A DNA stretch of 64,000 nucleotides from Calliopum simillimum (taxonomy: Eukaryota; Arthropoda; Insecta; Diptera; Lauxaniidae), in contig OX638372.1 in NCBI GenBank assembly GCA_951812925.1, forward strand, positions 65,241,407 through 65,305,406, written 5' to 3'. The position numbers were made by a program, and so were the translations under genes. Below, piece by piece: positions 46,612-55,728 of this stretch. Positions within the stretch are counted from its first letter, which is position 1. Each line of letters opens with the position of its first letter. Below the pieces are notes generated by a model that did not search any database, was not told the DNA's origin, and saw only the letters and a list, made by a program, of their open reading frames with translations.

Positions 46612-47245
46612 AACTAGTAAGGGTGTAAAATTTGGCCTGGCCAAACATTAAATACCCTACACTGCAGTATTTTGCTCATATGGGAGGTGCTACGCTCTCT
46701 TGTCCGAGTTCACCCAGTTTTTGTCCAGAGTTTGGATTTATATTTTTTAGTGTCTGAGTGAAAAACGTTTTCAGTATAGAGTTTTGAAGTTTTTGCTTGT
46801 ATGGGAGGTGCCACGCCCTCTTGTCCGAATTCTCCTGGTTTTTGTTCAGAGCTTGCGCTTACAATTTGTAGTATTTATGTGTATTTTGGATGCATTATCG
46901 TGAAAAAAACTAAAAAGTTGCATTTTGAATATATTTTTTGTATGGGCGGTTGGCGTGTCCGTTGACCGATTTCGCTCATTTTCAATCCCCCGAGCTATCT
47001 TTGACGCCGAAGCCTGTGCACTAAATTTCATTGAATTATCTTGCTTAGTTTTCCCAAAAAGTGTATTTCCACAGCCAGCCACCAAGCCAGCCAGCCAGCC
47101 AGACAGACGGACATGGCTATATGGACTCAGGAGGTGACGCTGATCAAGAATATATATACTTTTCTATATCTGCCACGCCTCCTTCGCTGTGTTACAAATG
47201 GAAGGACAAAGTGAATATACCCTGGGTGTAGGGTATAAAAATTTT
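46612..47245 (+). repeat. Mini-me-like dispersed repeat, full copy
   Basis: It starts CTAGTAAGGGTGT and ends GGGTGTAGGGTATAAAAA. Three modules begin with TATGGGAGGTGCTACGC, TATGGGAGGTGCCACGC and TATGGGCGGTTGGCGTG at about 46678, 46800 and 46941. They are followed by CCAG-type microsatellite (47073-47107), the segment CATGGCTATATGGACTCAGG, GGTGACGCTGATCAAGAATA and a TATATATA stretch. The order of a GTCY-like simple repeat, a conserved core around GACGCTGATCAAGAATATAT and a TA repeat matches what is known of dipteran mini-me elements, later linked to Helitron-like sequences. No coding frame is present. The copy at 61040-61741 is the same repeat inverted. Confidence 0.8.
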
Positions 47246-47577
47246 AAGGGCTTGCTTTGTTTTTTCAGCCAGACGAACCCATGAGAATATTAAGCGATCT
47301 TACCATTTGACACACGAATTTCGAGCTAGTTTCGAGCTTATCAAAAACCAAAAAAGTTTTCCGGAAAACCCTAAACTTTCCCGGATATGCACAGTAACAG
47401 TAAATCCAACACTAGTCCCGTCAACTATTATCTTTTAACGGACCACTATGAAATATTAAGCATGCGGCGTCATTTAAGTAGTTTGTGTTCTACAGCCATT
47501 GCAAGCAGACAACCTCAAAATAGGCGTTTGTTTCAGTAATGACCTCTTCATATTTCTTCAGGTTTGAAAACAGAAAA

Positions 47578-47844
47578 TCAATTCGAAACTGTGCCTGGTG
47601 TCTTATGATGGATCCATGTTTCGTTCAAAGTATCAAAACCGCGCAAAAAATCGTTCGGATTGCGCCGAACTTTCCTTTGAAGTAGACATACTGTTGCGTT
47701 TGTGCAATTGCGGCAACCATTGCGAGGAAAGCTGTTTCTTGTCCAAATGTGATATACCCGCTTAGTTGAGATGCCTACAGCCTCAGCCACCTCACGCAAT
47801 TTCATTGATGAGTTCTTTTGGGCGAACGAAGAGTTCAACGTCAC
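47578..47844 (-). pseudogene. Mariner transposase fragment
   Basis: The minus-strand frame reads LREVAEAVGISTKRVYHIW, a helix-turn-helix like that of mariner transposases. After a shortened middle, RRNPNDFLRGFDTLNETWIHHKTP follows, corresponding to the region around the first catalytic aspartate. Here the usual DET is NET, so the aspartate is lost. About 60-70 residues of the usual linker are missing. The remaining catalytic domain is absent. It lies inside Nrg intron 1. Confidence 0.85.
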
Positions 47845-48404
47845 TTGCGCTGGTAAACCACTTTTTAGCCATTGAAATTTATGGTGCTGTGTCCTTATAC
47901 TTATGTAGTACTTTTCAAGCCTTCTTTTTTGGTTTAGGTGATGGTTTTATTTTTACACAAAAAATAATACTTAATTTTTGATAAAATTAACTAGGTTGTG
48001 TGCTTTCAATGGCATCAAACACAAACTTAATGCCACAGCTCGCTCAAAATTTCAGTTGTCTGTTAATAGATGGCAGTTGAGAGGTGTACTGTGCGAGAAA
48101 TTCAAACAGCGTCGAACTTTTCAAACAGCTCTCGTAGCTCCAAAAGGGGAGACAGAAGAGAAGAAATGAGGTTGAGATATAGAGCGACGTAATTCTTGAA
48201 AATTAATCAACTATTTTGTCGTTACAATGACATTGACAGTGGTCTGAAGCAAGTGTTATTTTCTTGCAACAACTGGAAAGCTCAATGTGGTGCTAATTCA
48301 TATATAGTTCGTGAAAACCACCAGAAAATTAAGATGAAGATAAGTATATAATTAGGGACAAAGGAAAATTTGAAAATAACAAAAGTGTTTAACAACAACG
48401 GTAC

Positions 48405-48466
48405 CGGAAATCGAACCCGCGACCTTTGGGATGTAAGCGCATTACACTACTCCTGCGCAACAAAGT
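48405..48466 (-). repeat. tRNA-like sequence, probable SINE or tRNA relic
   Basis: On the minus strand, GGAGTAGTGTAATGCGC resembles a D-arm/A box and GGTCGCGGGTTCGATTTCC resembles the T arm with a near-consensus B box (GGTTCGATTTC against GGTTCGANTCC). The acceptor ends do not pair well and the anticodon stem is poor, so it is not an intact tRNA. It could be the head of a tRNA-derived SINE on the minus strand; no clear tail was found. Confidence 0.45.
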
Positions 48467-49256
48467 CGAGTTAAATTTAATCAACCAAATTAAAGATCAT
48501 CGAAAAATTATTTCGTATACACTCAAGATCGAGGAGAAACTATTGACCTTTGTTTCACAAAAGTGAAAACAGCTACTAAAGATTCTAAACGAAAGAAAGG
48601 CGGCAGGGCTTGAATTCGATTTTTATACGTTTTTTTTTTTTTTTTTTTAATTTTAGACAATATTTAATTTCCTAAAAGAGAAAACAGGCAGCTGTAAAAA
48701 TCGCATGTTCATGTAGATTAAATATTTATCGAATCGCAATAAAACAGTACAATACCAACTATTGGCAATTGTTAAAGTCCTACGCAATGAGAGACCTATA
48801 GACACAAAAGGGCAATTTTAATTTTCTACAAATAATTGCCATGATGTGCAAATTGACAGTTCAACGGGACGGACAAATGCGAAAAAACCTGAAGGAAAAT
48901 AAAGCCATGATTCGTGATGAATAGATGCAATGACAGACAATGGATTTGTATTTTTGTTTGTTGGTTTTTTTTTTTTTGTATTTTTTAATAACTAAATTGG
49001 ATTGCAATTTGATTGACATGCAGCTGCTGACGGCCCACAAACGATTTTTCTTAATTTAAACTTTCACTGCAACAGCCAACATCCAGAGAGTGAAAAAGAG
49101 TCGAAACTTTTTAAACAAAACAAAACCAATTTTTAGATGACACGATTGTTGCAACAGCTACACAGCATCATAAATGCGAGTAACAAAATTTAACGATACT
49201 CCAAAGGAACGGAAACGGATGTGATACTCATAAAGCTTTTACATATGTACATATAT

Positions 49257-49911
49257 ACTCAAAGGAAAAAATATAAAGCGCTTCTTCCAAAAGCACTTCT
49301 AAAGCGCTTGTTCTCATGGAAATTTAGAAGCGCTTACTCAATGATTTTTTGCAAAGCTGCAGTAAGCATTCGAATATTGAATTCTGCTTGAAGAGACATG
49401 TTTGTTCTAATATTTGAGTAGTATTTTTAAAAAAGAGGCAGAGAAAGAGAACAAAATATATGTATAAAAAAAACATTTTTTTTTTAAATTTTTTTTTTTT
49501 CCTTTTTTAATTTTCTTTTTTCATTATTTTACGTTTTCATTATTTTCCATTTGTTTTTATTTATTTATTTGTGTTTTATTGAATTGAAATTTAATACACA
49601 ATTTTGTAAGGCTGCAGGAAGCACTCGATAATTAATTGTAATTGTAAGTAAAAATATTGTTTTTATCTATCATACGGACGGACCTCGGTTCGAATCCTAG
49701 TGCGGTCAGTTCGTTTACTTTTTTTTAACTAAAATAACGCTTTGCAAATCCTTACAAATAAAGGATTCAAAAGGCCTTTTTCCGATCGCTTACATCCTAA
49801 GACATGCACTGTTAAAAAGAAAGAAAAGCTCTTACGGAGCGGAATCGCTTATGGCTGAAACAGAAGAACTTCAGAAAGTCTCTTGAAGCGCTTCTTTTCC
49901 CCTTGGGTAAC
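49257..49911. mobile_element. Candidate AAGCGCTT-rich TIR element with B box
   Basis: The left end (ACTCAAAGGAAAAAATATAA then AGCGCTTC) is mirrored by the right end (GAAGCGCTTCTTTTCCCCTTG then GGT). AAGCGCTT or GAAGCGCTT recurs at about 49277, 49303, 49332 and 49884. Near 49693 the plus strand has CTCGGTTCGAATCCTAGTG, a perfect polymerase III B box (GGTTCGAATCC), without a convincing A box. This could be a MITE that captured a tRNA relic, or a SINE inside a palindromic element. The terminal repeats are imperfect and no target duplication is clear. Confidence 0.45.
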
Positions 49912-50103
49912 AACTAGCTGACTGTGACTACCACAAAATCTGATGTGATTTTTTTCTTCTTTTGCTTCCACATTAAAAACGTGACATTTTTTATATCGCA
50001 AATGCACTAAATTCGTAATATATAGCGAAAATTAAATATTGATGTATGTAGATTATATAAAATTAAGTTTATGGTTGTCTAGAGAATTTATGGTTTTACT
50101 TAC

Positions 50104-50170
50104 TCAAAGCTGTTGTGGTGCCTAAAACGGCTACCAAGAGGACGGCCAGCGTACGCGACTGCCGCCCCAT
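50104..50170 (-). CDS. Nrg: Neuroglian, exon 1 (start codon, signal peptide)
   Basis: The minus-strand ATG is at 50170-50168 with context AAATATCATGG. The exon encodes MGRQSRTLAVLLVAVLGTTT and then Ala-Leu: a short basic start followed by a hydrophobic core, that is, a signal peptide. This parallels the Drosophila Nrg leader, which also begins with M-x-R-Q-S and a leucine/valine-rich core. The exon ends in phase 1 at a GTAAGTAAA donor (from 50103), and joining it to 45790 keeps the frame and gives an Ile codon before the conserved SPPRI. The signal peptide directs Nrg into the secretory pathway. A further upstream non-coding exon is likely but cannot be located by eye. Confidence 0.93.
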
Positions 50171-50786
50171 GATATTTGTTTAGTTTTATTTTTATTTTTT
50201 TACTGGTTATATGATGCCCTCGCCGGAGAGTATCTTGTACAATTTGAGTATCAAATTTAAATAACTTGTATGTTAAACTTTACACTTATATCCTATAAAT
50301 TATTAAGTTAAACCTAAAAAAAAAGAAATGATTCTGCATAAAACTGTAAAGAGAAAAAGAAAAAATAAAGAAATTCAATTAATTAACTGTATTGTATTGT
50401 ATGTACTTATTTACTAAAAAATATTGCGTTTCTTAAAAATATATGTACAAAGAGAAAAACAGTCTTGAAATTGTTAAAAGCAAAGTCAAATGTTTTGATA
50501 CTAAGACGAATATGTACTTCCATCACTTATAGTACTGTAAAGAAGGAAAGGAACAATTCTGAAAAAAAAATCTTAACCCTTGTACTACCGGGTCAAAAAT
50601 GGTACGTAATAAATTTTCTAAATTAATAACACATGCCTACAAGGTTCTGTTGCCAAGCATTTCCGAAGTAACTTTATGCGTAAATCCAAATCCGCGGTCA
50701 GAATTGACAAACCACCTCAGGATTTGGAGTTATTTGAGGTCAAACTCATGAAAAATTGCCATTTTGGCCGTATTTGAGGTTAGATA
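50171..50786. other. Nrg 5' flank, non-coding
   Basis: Sequence directly upstream of the Nrg start codon (minus strand). It contains the 5' leader or an intron before it; no TATA box or initiator can be assigned with confidence. Around 50577-50610, CCCTTGTACTACCGGGTCAA resembles sequence in the palindrome at 39.7-40.9 kb. Confidence 0.5.
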
Positions 50787-51342
50787 CAGGGTCCGCCATC
50801 TAACTTTTTTTTTTTTCAACTAGTGCTTATTTCGTGAATGGTAACACTTAGCTCATGTCTAATTCGACAGATAATTAGTTTTATCCTTCCGCTGAACGAA
50901 TATGGTTGCGTTTTCGCTTCGCTAAGTGGGCCTCCAAAAATTTTTAAGCACATTACAATAATACAGGGTCCGCCATCTAACGTTTTTTTTTTTTCAACTA
51001 GTGCTTATTTCGTGAATGGTAACACTTAGCTCATGTCTGATTTGACAGATAATTAGTTTTATCCTCCCGCTGAACGAATATGGTTGCGCTTTCGCTTCGC
51101 TAAGTGGGCCTGCAAAGAGGCATAATTGGGCCATTTTTCTTCGAAAATGAGTTAGGAGTGGCCGTTACAGTCAATGGCGATCGTTATCGGGCCATGATGA
51201 ACGTATTTTTGTTCACAAAATTGAAGAGGATATTGGCAACATTTGGTTTCAACAGTACGGTGCTACGTGCCACACAGCCGAAGCTACACTCAAAAAAAAA
51301 AAAAGTTATTTCAAAAAAAAAAAAAGGTATTTGGCGGACCCT
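50787..51342 (+). mobile_element. Tc1/mariner-type element, duplicated 5' end
   Basis: The tip CAGGGTCCGCCATCTAAC occurs twice in direct orientation (50787 and 50964), each preceded by TA, and the following 150 bp are nearly identical. The second copy continues into plus-strand transposase sequence: RGIIGPFFFENELGVAVTVN then GDRYRAMMNVF (51115-51210), and after a frame change WFQQYGATCHTAEATL. The right tip GGCGGACCCT at 51333-51342 is the complement of the left tip. QQ-x-GATCHTA marks the second catalytic position, here with the aspartate replaced by Tyr. The element therefore kept only a central transposase piece, and either the 5' end was duplicated or one copy inserted beside another. Confidence 0.8.
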
Positions 51343-52745
51343 TTACAAACTGCAAAAAAATTGTATTATTTTTTTTTTCCAAATGTATCTCGTAGTTCTA
51401 TTATATTTCGTTAAATGAGCTTTACAGATGCCATACAATAATTCCTTTAAAAGTTATGGCTGATTTAAGATGTCATCTTGAAATCCCATAAAACGGGTAA
51501 AACGACACGACTTTTGATTGCATGATATATCATCTTGAATCTCTAATAACTTTTGAAGAAAGTATTGTATGAAACATTTTAAGAGCTCGTTTTGAAGGTA
51601 AAAGTGGTACTCAGTAATGAATTACACAAAAAAAAAAAAAATGTTAGCAGTCTACAACTAACCTCAAAAATAAAAAAAGTACTAATTTTTCGTATATTAA
51701 CCATCAATTTCTCTATCTTTCGTAAAACCTAATGCAAAAATTGTGCGCACTTTTACCCAAGTAACTTGGATTAGTAGTATCTTCAGTATTTTCTTATAAG
51801 AAATTGAATGCTTCCTCGTTTTCTTTTTTGTCTGTATTTTGCAACCAGACTTCGAATAAATCGGAATTGCAGGAGAAAAGATACCTGCCAAAAAAATTCA
51901 TTAATTCCAACAAAATTTTAAAAGCTTACACGAAGTTCAAAATTTAAAAAAAATATTAAAAGTCAGGGGTCTAATTTTAATGTTTTGACCAAAATTGCGT
52001 TATACATAACATCATCAATACTAAAATGGCCGCCAAAGTCAAAAAATATGGAAAAAAATAAAATATCAACTTTAAAGATCCAGAACTTTGCTAAATCCTT
52101 TTAAACCCTATAAACCATTATCTGAAAGCTCTTACAATTAGCTAAAACTTCGCCATAGAAATGTTTTCTCTAAAACCTTAGGGTGATCCAAGAAAATTTT
52201 GTTTCTGAAACAAGACAGAAAATCAGTTTTAACCCTCCTCAGGGGTACATTTTGGACCCCCTTTCCTCCATGTACAATTTTTTCTTAGTCTAGGCCTCCT
52301 CTATCACCTCCCAGAAGCTTCGTAACTTTATGCAATACACCCTGTATACTTTACGAGATAAAACGTATTAAAATTTTTAAAATTTATGGTGTATGATATT
52401 GTCATCTTCTTTGAAAGCGTAGGGGTTGCGTTAGACCTATTTTATTGATATTTGTAATTTGATTATCGACCTTATTAAATCGATTGTAAAATGTTCAGAA
52501 AATGTCAAGCACTGAATCGCAACTTATGCTGAAAACAGATGAAGCTCATCCCATTAAATTGTATAGTCAAATGTAATATCTGTAATCTAGTGGCTGCAGC
52601 ATATTTTGGATATTGTTTGTACATATTAAGATGTTTCGAAAATATGGGCGGTATTGAACAATAGGGCGTGGCACATCCAATACAAAAAAAAAACTATTCA
52701 AACGCAATATCTTTAAACTTATGATATGTTAATGTAACGTCCCAA
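51343..52745. other. Non-coding DNA
   Basis: AT-rich, no gene recognised. TACACCCTGTATACTTT near 52325 looks like the tip of an unidentified element, and GGGCGTGGCACATCC at about 52662 is a module of the GC-rich family. Confidence 0.45.
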
Positions 52746-53060
52746 TATCTGAAGGCTGAATTTGTGGAGTTCTCTAACGGCTTGGTGTATTTTGCCTGGT
52801 TCATTTAGAGTTCGGACATTCCAAGAGCCGATGCGTGTTCGAGTTTTCATCGAAAGGATTTTAAAGTTTTGAGAAACCATATTGGTTCCAGTTATAGGAG
52901 AATCATTCCTAACTACGCATGTTTCTTGCACCTCCAAATCCGATGTGCATGCTGCCGAGGCAGGTGGATTAACCACACTCTGGTGGGTACCACTTGGAGA
53001 GTTATTTCCCATCGTTTTTCGATCCATGCTTCATTAGTATAATCTTCCCGGCAACGCCCC
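52746..53060 (-). pseudogene. Non-LTR retrotransposon endonuclease start
   Basis: The minus-strand frame 53027-52719 ends with TRTRIGSWNVRTLNEPGKIH and QAVRELHKFSLQILG, the first strand and helix of an APE-type endonuclease in which the GSWNVRTL asparagine is a catalytic residue. This beginning (WNVRTL, then GK...AVRE...ILG) is common in RTE-like and related LINEs. Everything after ILG is missing. The upstream part of the frame (HQSVVNPPASAACTSDLEVQ) may be an ORF tail or leader and is not recognised. Confidence 0.78.
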
Positions 53061-53838
53061 ACGCAGTAAGTTATAAGCTTAAAGCTGGAATGTAACGTAC
53101 TACTACTTAAAAGCAACGGTCATGCGTATGAAGATCTCGTAAAGTGTACCAAAAATGTAGGGTCTTTGGGTCAATGCGACTTGCCAAATAAACTTTGTCA
53201 TTAGCGAAAATAGGCGGTTTCTTCCTAATTCGCTTTCGGAATAGAAATTATGTAGATTTCTATACCCAAAATAAATGTGGGACAGATTCGCTTTTACCGA
53301 AATTTGAATTACGAAATTTGAACATCTGACACAATCACTCAAAAACTCATTAAGAAAATAAGTGCTTATGTATGTACGTAAGTGATTAGATATAGCGACA
53401 CCTGTTCAAGTTAGCGTACAATCGTATGAATAGTTCTCTACTGCTCTATTGCACTTGAGACTACAATTATCGGTACATTTTGAGACAACCAAAGTTCGTA
53501 CTACTTCCCAAGCTTAAAAAGCATACAAAACAAGTTAAGATAAACACTGCAACAATGCACAAAGCCAAAGAAAATTGAATTCACATGTCTATGCAAAATA
53601 CGAGTATAACAACAACAAAAAACAAATCCAGTCAAATAAAAACAAAAGTGTAACAGCCAAAGCAGAAAAAAAAGTTTAAAAGGAAAATTCAAGACTTGAG
53701 AAAAATTACGAAATTAAATACTGAACAAAAAAGTAACTATAGCTTTTATGTGGGTGGTAGGTAAGCGTCGCATGTATTGAATACCCTACATGAGGTTTAT
53801 AAAAATTTCCAACATTTCACATGGGTTACATGTGCACT
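53061..53838. other. Non-coding DNA
   Basis: AT-rich; no gene or terminal repeats recognised. Short ATG-type simple repeats lie near 53365. Confidence 0.5.
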
Positions 53839-53925
53839 TTTTATACCCTACACCGAGGGTATATTCTCTTTTGTCCTTCCATTTGTAACGCAGAGAAGTA
53901 GGCGTGGCAGGTAAATAAAAATATA
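53839..53925 (-). repeat. 3' end fragment of the mini-me-like repeat
   Basis: TTTATACCCTACACCGAGGG then TTTTGTCCTTCCATTTGTAA and GGCGTGGCAGGT match, inverted, the last 85 bp of the full copy at 46612-47245 (and the left end of 61040-61741). The rest of the element is absent. Confidence 0.75.
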
Positions 53926-54044
53926 CAGACTGATTAAAAAAAAATCGATTTTTGAAAAATTTATGGGATAATCGCAAACCAAAATAAGTTGATTGAGTCA
54001 AAAAAGTTGATAAAACCAGTAATATTGATTAATCTAAAACATGT

Positions 54045-54136
54045 TGTGCCAAACCGTTCATATCTCCGCTTTTTTGTCCGTTACGGTGATATCTCCGCTT
54101 TTTTATCCGTTACGAAGATATGAACCGTTTGGCACA
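54045..54136. repeat. Small inverted repeat with internal direct repeat
   Basis: The ends TGTGCCAAACCGTTCATATC and GATATGAACCGTTTGGCACA are complementary with one mismatch. Between them, ATCTCCGCTTTTTTGTCCGT and ATCTCCGCTTTTTTATCCGT form a direct repeat. This could be a tiny fold-back insertion inside the minisatellite. Confidence 0.85.
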
Positions 54137-54405
54137 CTGGGTAAAGTCAAAATGTTGATTAAGACGAAAAATTTTAATAAAGTCGAATATTGTTGACTAG
54201 TCAGGTAAGAGTAGGTAAAGTCAAAAAAAAAAAAAAAAAGCTGAATAAGTCAAAAAATATTGAATAATTCGAAAAAAATTGACAGAGTAAAAATAATTTC
54301 ATTAAGTCAAAAAATGTTGATTGAGTCGAAGAATGTTGATTAAGATAAAAATGATAAAGTCAGAAAATATTGATTAATTCAAAATATCTCGGTAAATAGC
54401 ACAGT

Positions 54406-54935
54406 CATTTGGTAGTTTTACCTGGAAAGTTTTGCGGGATTTTTGCAAATGAGTTATTTTATAGAATTCGATGTGCTCTTTCAGAATTTCAACTTTGCTA
54501 CCTCGAGTCGTGTTCGCTCGCTCCGCCATATTGGAAAAATGGCGTCCAAAATCAGTTTTTTACAAATATCTCTTTAGCGGTTACATTTAGAGAAAAATAT
54601 TGGCTGTGTTTCTTTTGACGCGTATATACAATTGTGGTAATTTTCAAATTGCGATAACTTATGAACGGTGAGTCGTACGATAGAAAGTCTTAGGGTCTTT
54701 TTTTATTGAGAACCACATGCTCTACAAATAATTTTAATCATTAAATGTAACCGTTCATAAGATATTCGTAAAAAACTGATTTTGGACTCCATTTTTCCAA
54801 TATAGCGGCGCGAGCGAACACGACTCGAGGTAGCAAAGTTGAAATTCTGAAAGAGCACAGCGAAATCTATAAAATAACTAATTTGCAAAAATCCCGCAAA
54901 ACTTTCCAGGTAACATCATTTTATTCTCCCAAATG
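54406..54935. mobile_element. Fold-back element, 530 bp
   Basis: The outer arms pair over about 190 bp: CATTTGG at 54406 with CCAAATG at 54929, then CCTGGAAAGTTTTGCGGGAT opposite ATCCCGCAAAACTTTCCAGG, and CTACCTCGAGTCGTGTTCGC opposite GCGAACACGACTCGAGGTAG. The central 120 bp are not paired. The element splits the minisatellite, which gives it a younger age than the array. Frames at 54409-54618 (plus) and 54703-54888 (minus) mirror each other and are not genes. Confidence 0.88.
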
Positions 54936-55345
54936 ATTGTACTAAAAGACGAAAAATGTTAACAAAGTCAAAAAAAAATTAATAAAGTCGAAAATGTTAA
55001 TAAAGTCAAAAATTTTGATTAATTCAAAATGTTCTGGTATGGGCGAAAACTGTGATGAAGTCGAATAATAATATCTTCTTTTTATGAGTCTTTTTGACCC
55101 CTTTTTCCAAAAACTGGGTTATAATGGAATAAAGTGTTAGAAAAAATTTACTACGAAAAATTTTACATAAGGCAAGCTCTGAACAAAAGTTATGGAATTT
55201 GAACTAGTGGGCGTGGCACCCCCCCCATACAAGTTAAATCTTCAAAATACTAAACTCAAACAATAGATTAATGAAAACGCTGAATAAGAACTAAGTTATT
55301 GTGAAAAACAATGAAAGTCAGAGTTTACACACTGTACAGTACTTT

Positions 55346-55591
55346 ATGCACCCTGGAGAAATAGCGAAAGAGAATAACGTTAATTCAATTAGTGCAAAAT
55401 GCAAAGGGTTGCAAGTAGATACTATGGCAATGATTTTTTCAATACGCAATACAATGGTAAACGAGACAAGTTCCAGCAGCAACAACTACAGCGTACACAT
55501 CATTTTTGCATTATTAATTATTTATAATATTTTATTAATCATACGAAGATTAAATCAACAAAGAATTCGCGCATCATTAAAGGAGAACTGA
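55346..55591 (+). CDS. Candidate small membrane peptide (81 aa)
   Basis: The frame opens at ATG 55346 and stops at 55589-55591; it stays open upstream to about 55301 without another ATG. The C-terminal half has SVHIIFALLIIYNILLII, a clear membrane segment of about 18-20 residues, followed by RRLNQQRIRASLKEN, a basic tail. The preceding SSSSNNY region is polar. Under the positive-inside rule the tail would face the cytoplasm. Internal starts at 55433 (ATGGCAATG) and 55454 (ACAATGG, a good fly context) would give 52- and 45-residue forms. It ends 137 bp before the start codon of the large gene on the same strand, so it could be an upstream or dicistronic reading frame. I recognise no homologue, and chance cannot be excluded. 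Confidence 0.4.
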   Translation: MHPGEIAKENNVNSISAKCKGLQVDTMAMIFSIRNTMVNETSSSSNNYSVHIIFALLIIYNILLIIRRLNQQRIRASLKEN

Positions 55592-55728
55592 CGACATGCC
55601 GTAAGAAAGTTTCAGCCAATAAGTGAAAAATTACGAAAAGTGATCTCACAGAAGTTGGTTGGTTGGCCAGCTTCTTTTAGTGTCAATCAATTGGAGTAGA
55701 CTTTGTGTATTTTAGCAGTGTAAGCATA

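Larger units (their letters stand above)
45791..50103 (-). other. Nrg: Neuroglian intron 1 (4313 bp)
   Basis: The intron runs from the GTAAGT donor at 50103 to the TAG acceptor at 45791, with phase 1 at both ends. Reading along the plus strand, it contains a TG microsatellite near 46105, a full mini-me-like repeat (46612-47245), a mariner fragment (47578-47844), a tRNA-like piece (48405-48466), T runs near 48631-48650 and an AAGCGCTT-rich element (49257-49911). The remainder is AT-rich and shows nothing recognisable. Confidence 0.85.
53980..55075. repeat. Degenerate ~20-bp minisatellite
   Basis: Variants of AAAGTCAAAAAATGTTGATT recur with changing spacing from about 53990 to 54400 and again from about 54955 to 55060 (AAAGTCGAAAATGTTAATAA and similar). 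The array is interrupted by the fold-back at 54406-54935 and contains the small hairpin at 54045-54136. Units are too diverged for exact counting; I estimate about 15-20. Confidence 0.7.

Noticed and set aside
48405..48466. Intact tRNA gene
   Set aside because: The T arm is good, but the acceptor ends do not pair and the anticodon stem is poor; reported only as a tRNA-like relic.
54409..54888. Mirrored 69- and 61-codon frames
   Set aside because: They reflect the arms of the 530-bp fold-back.
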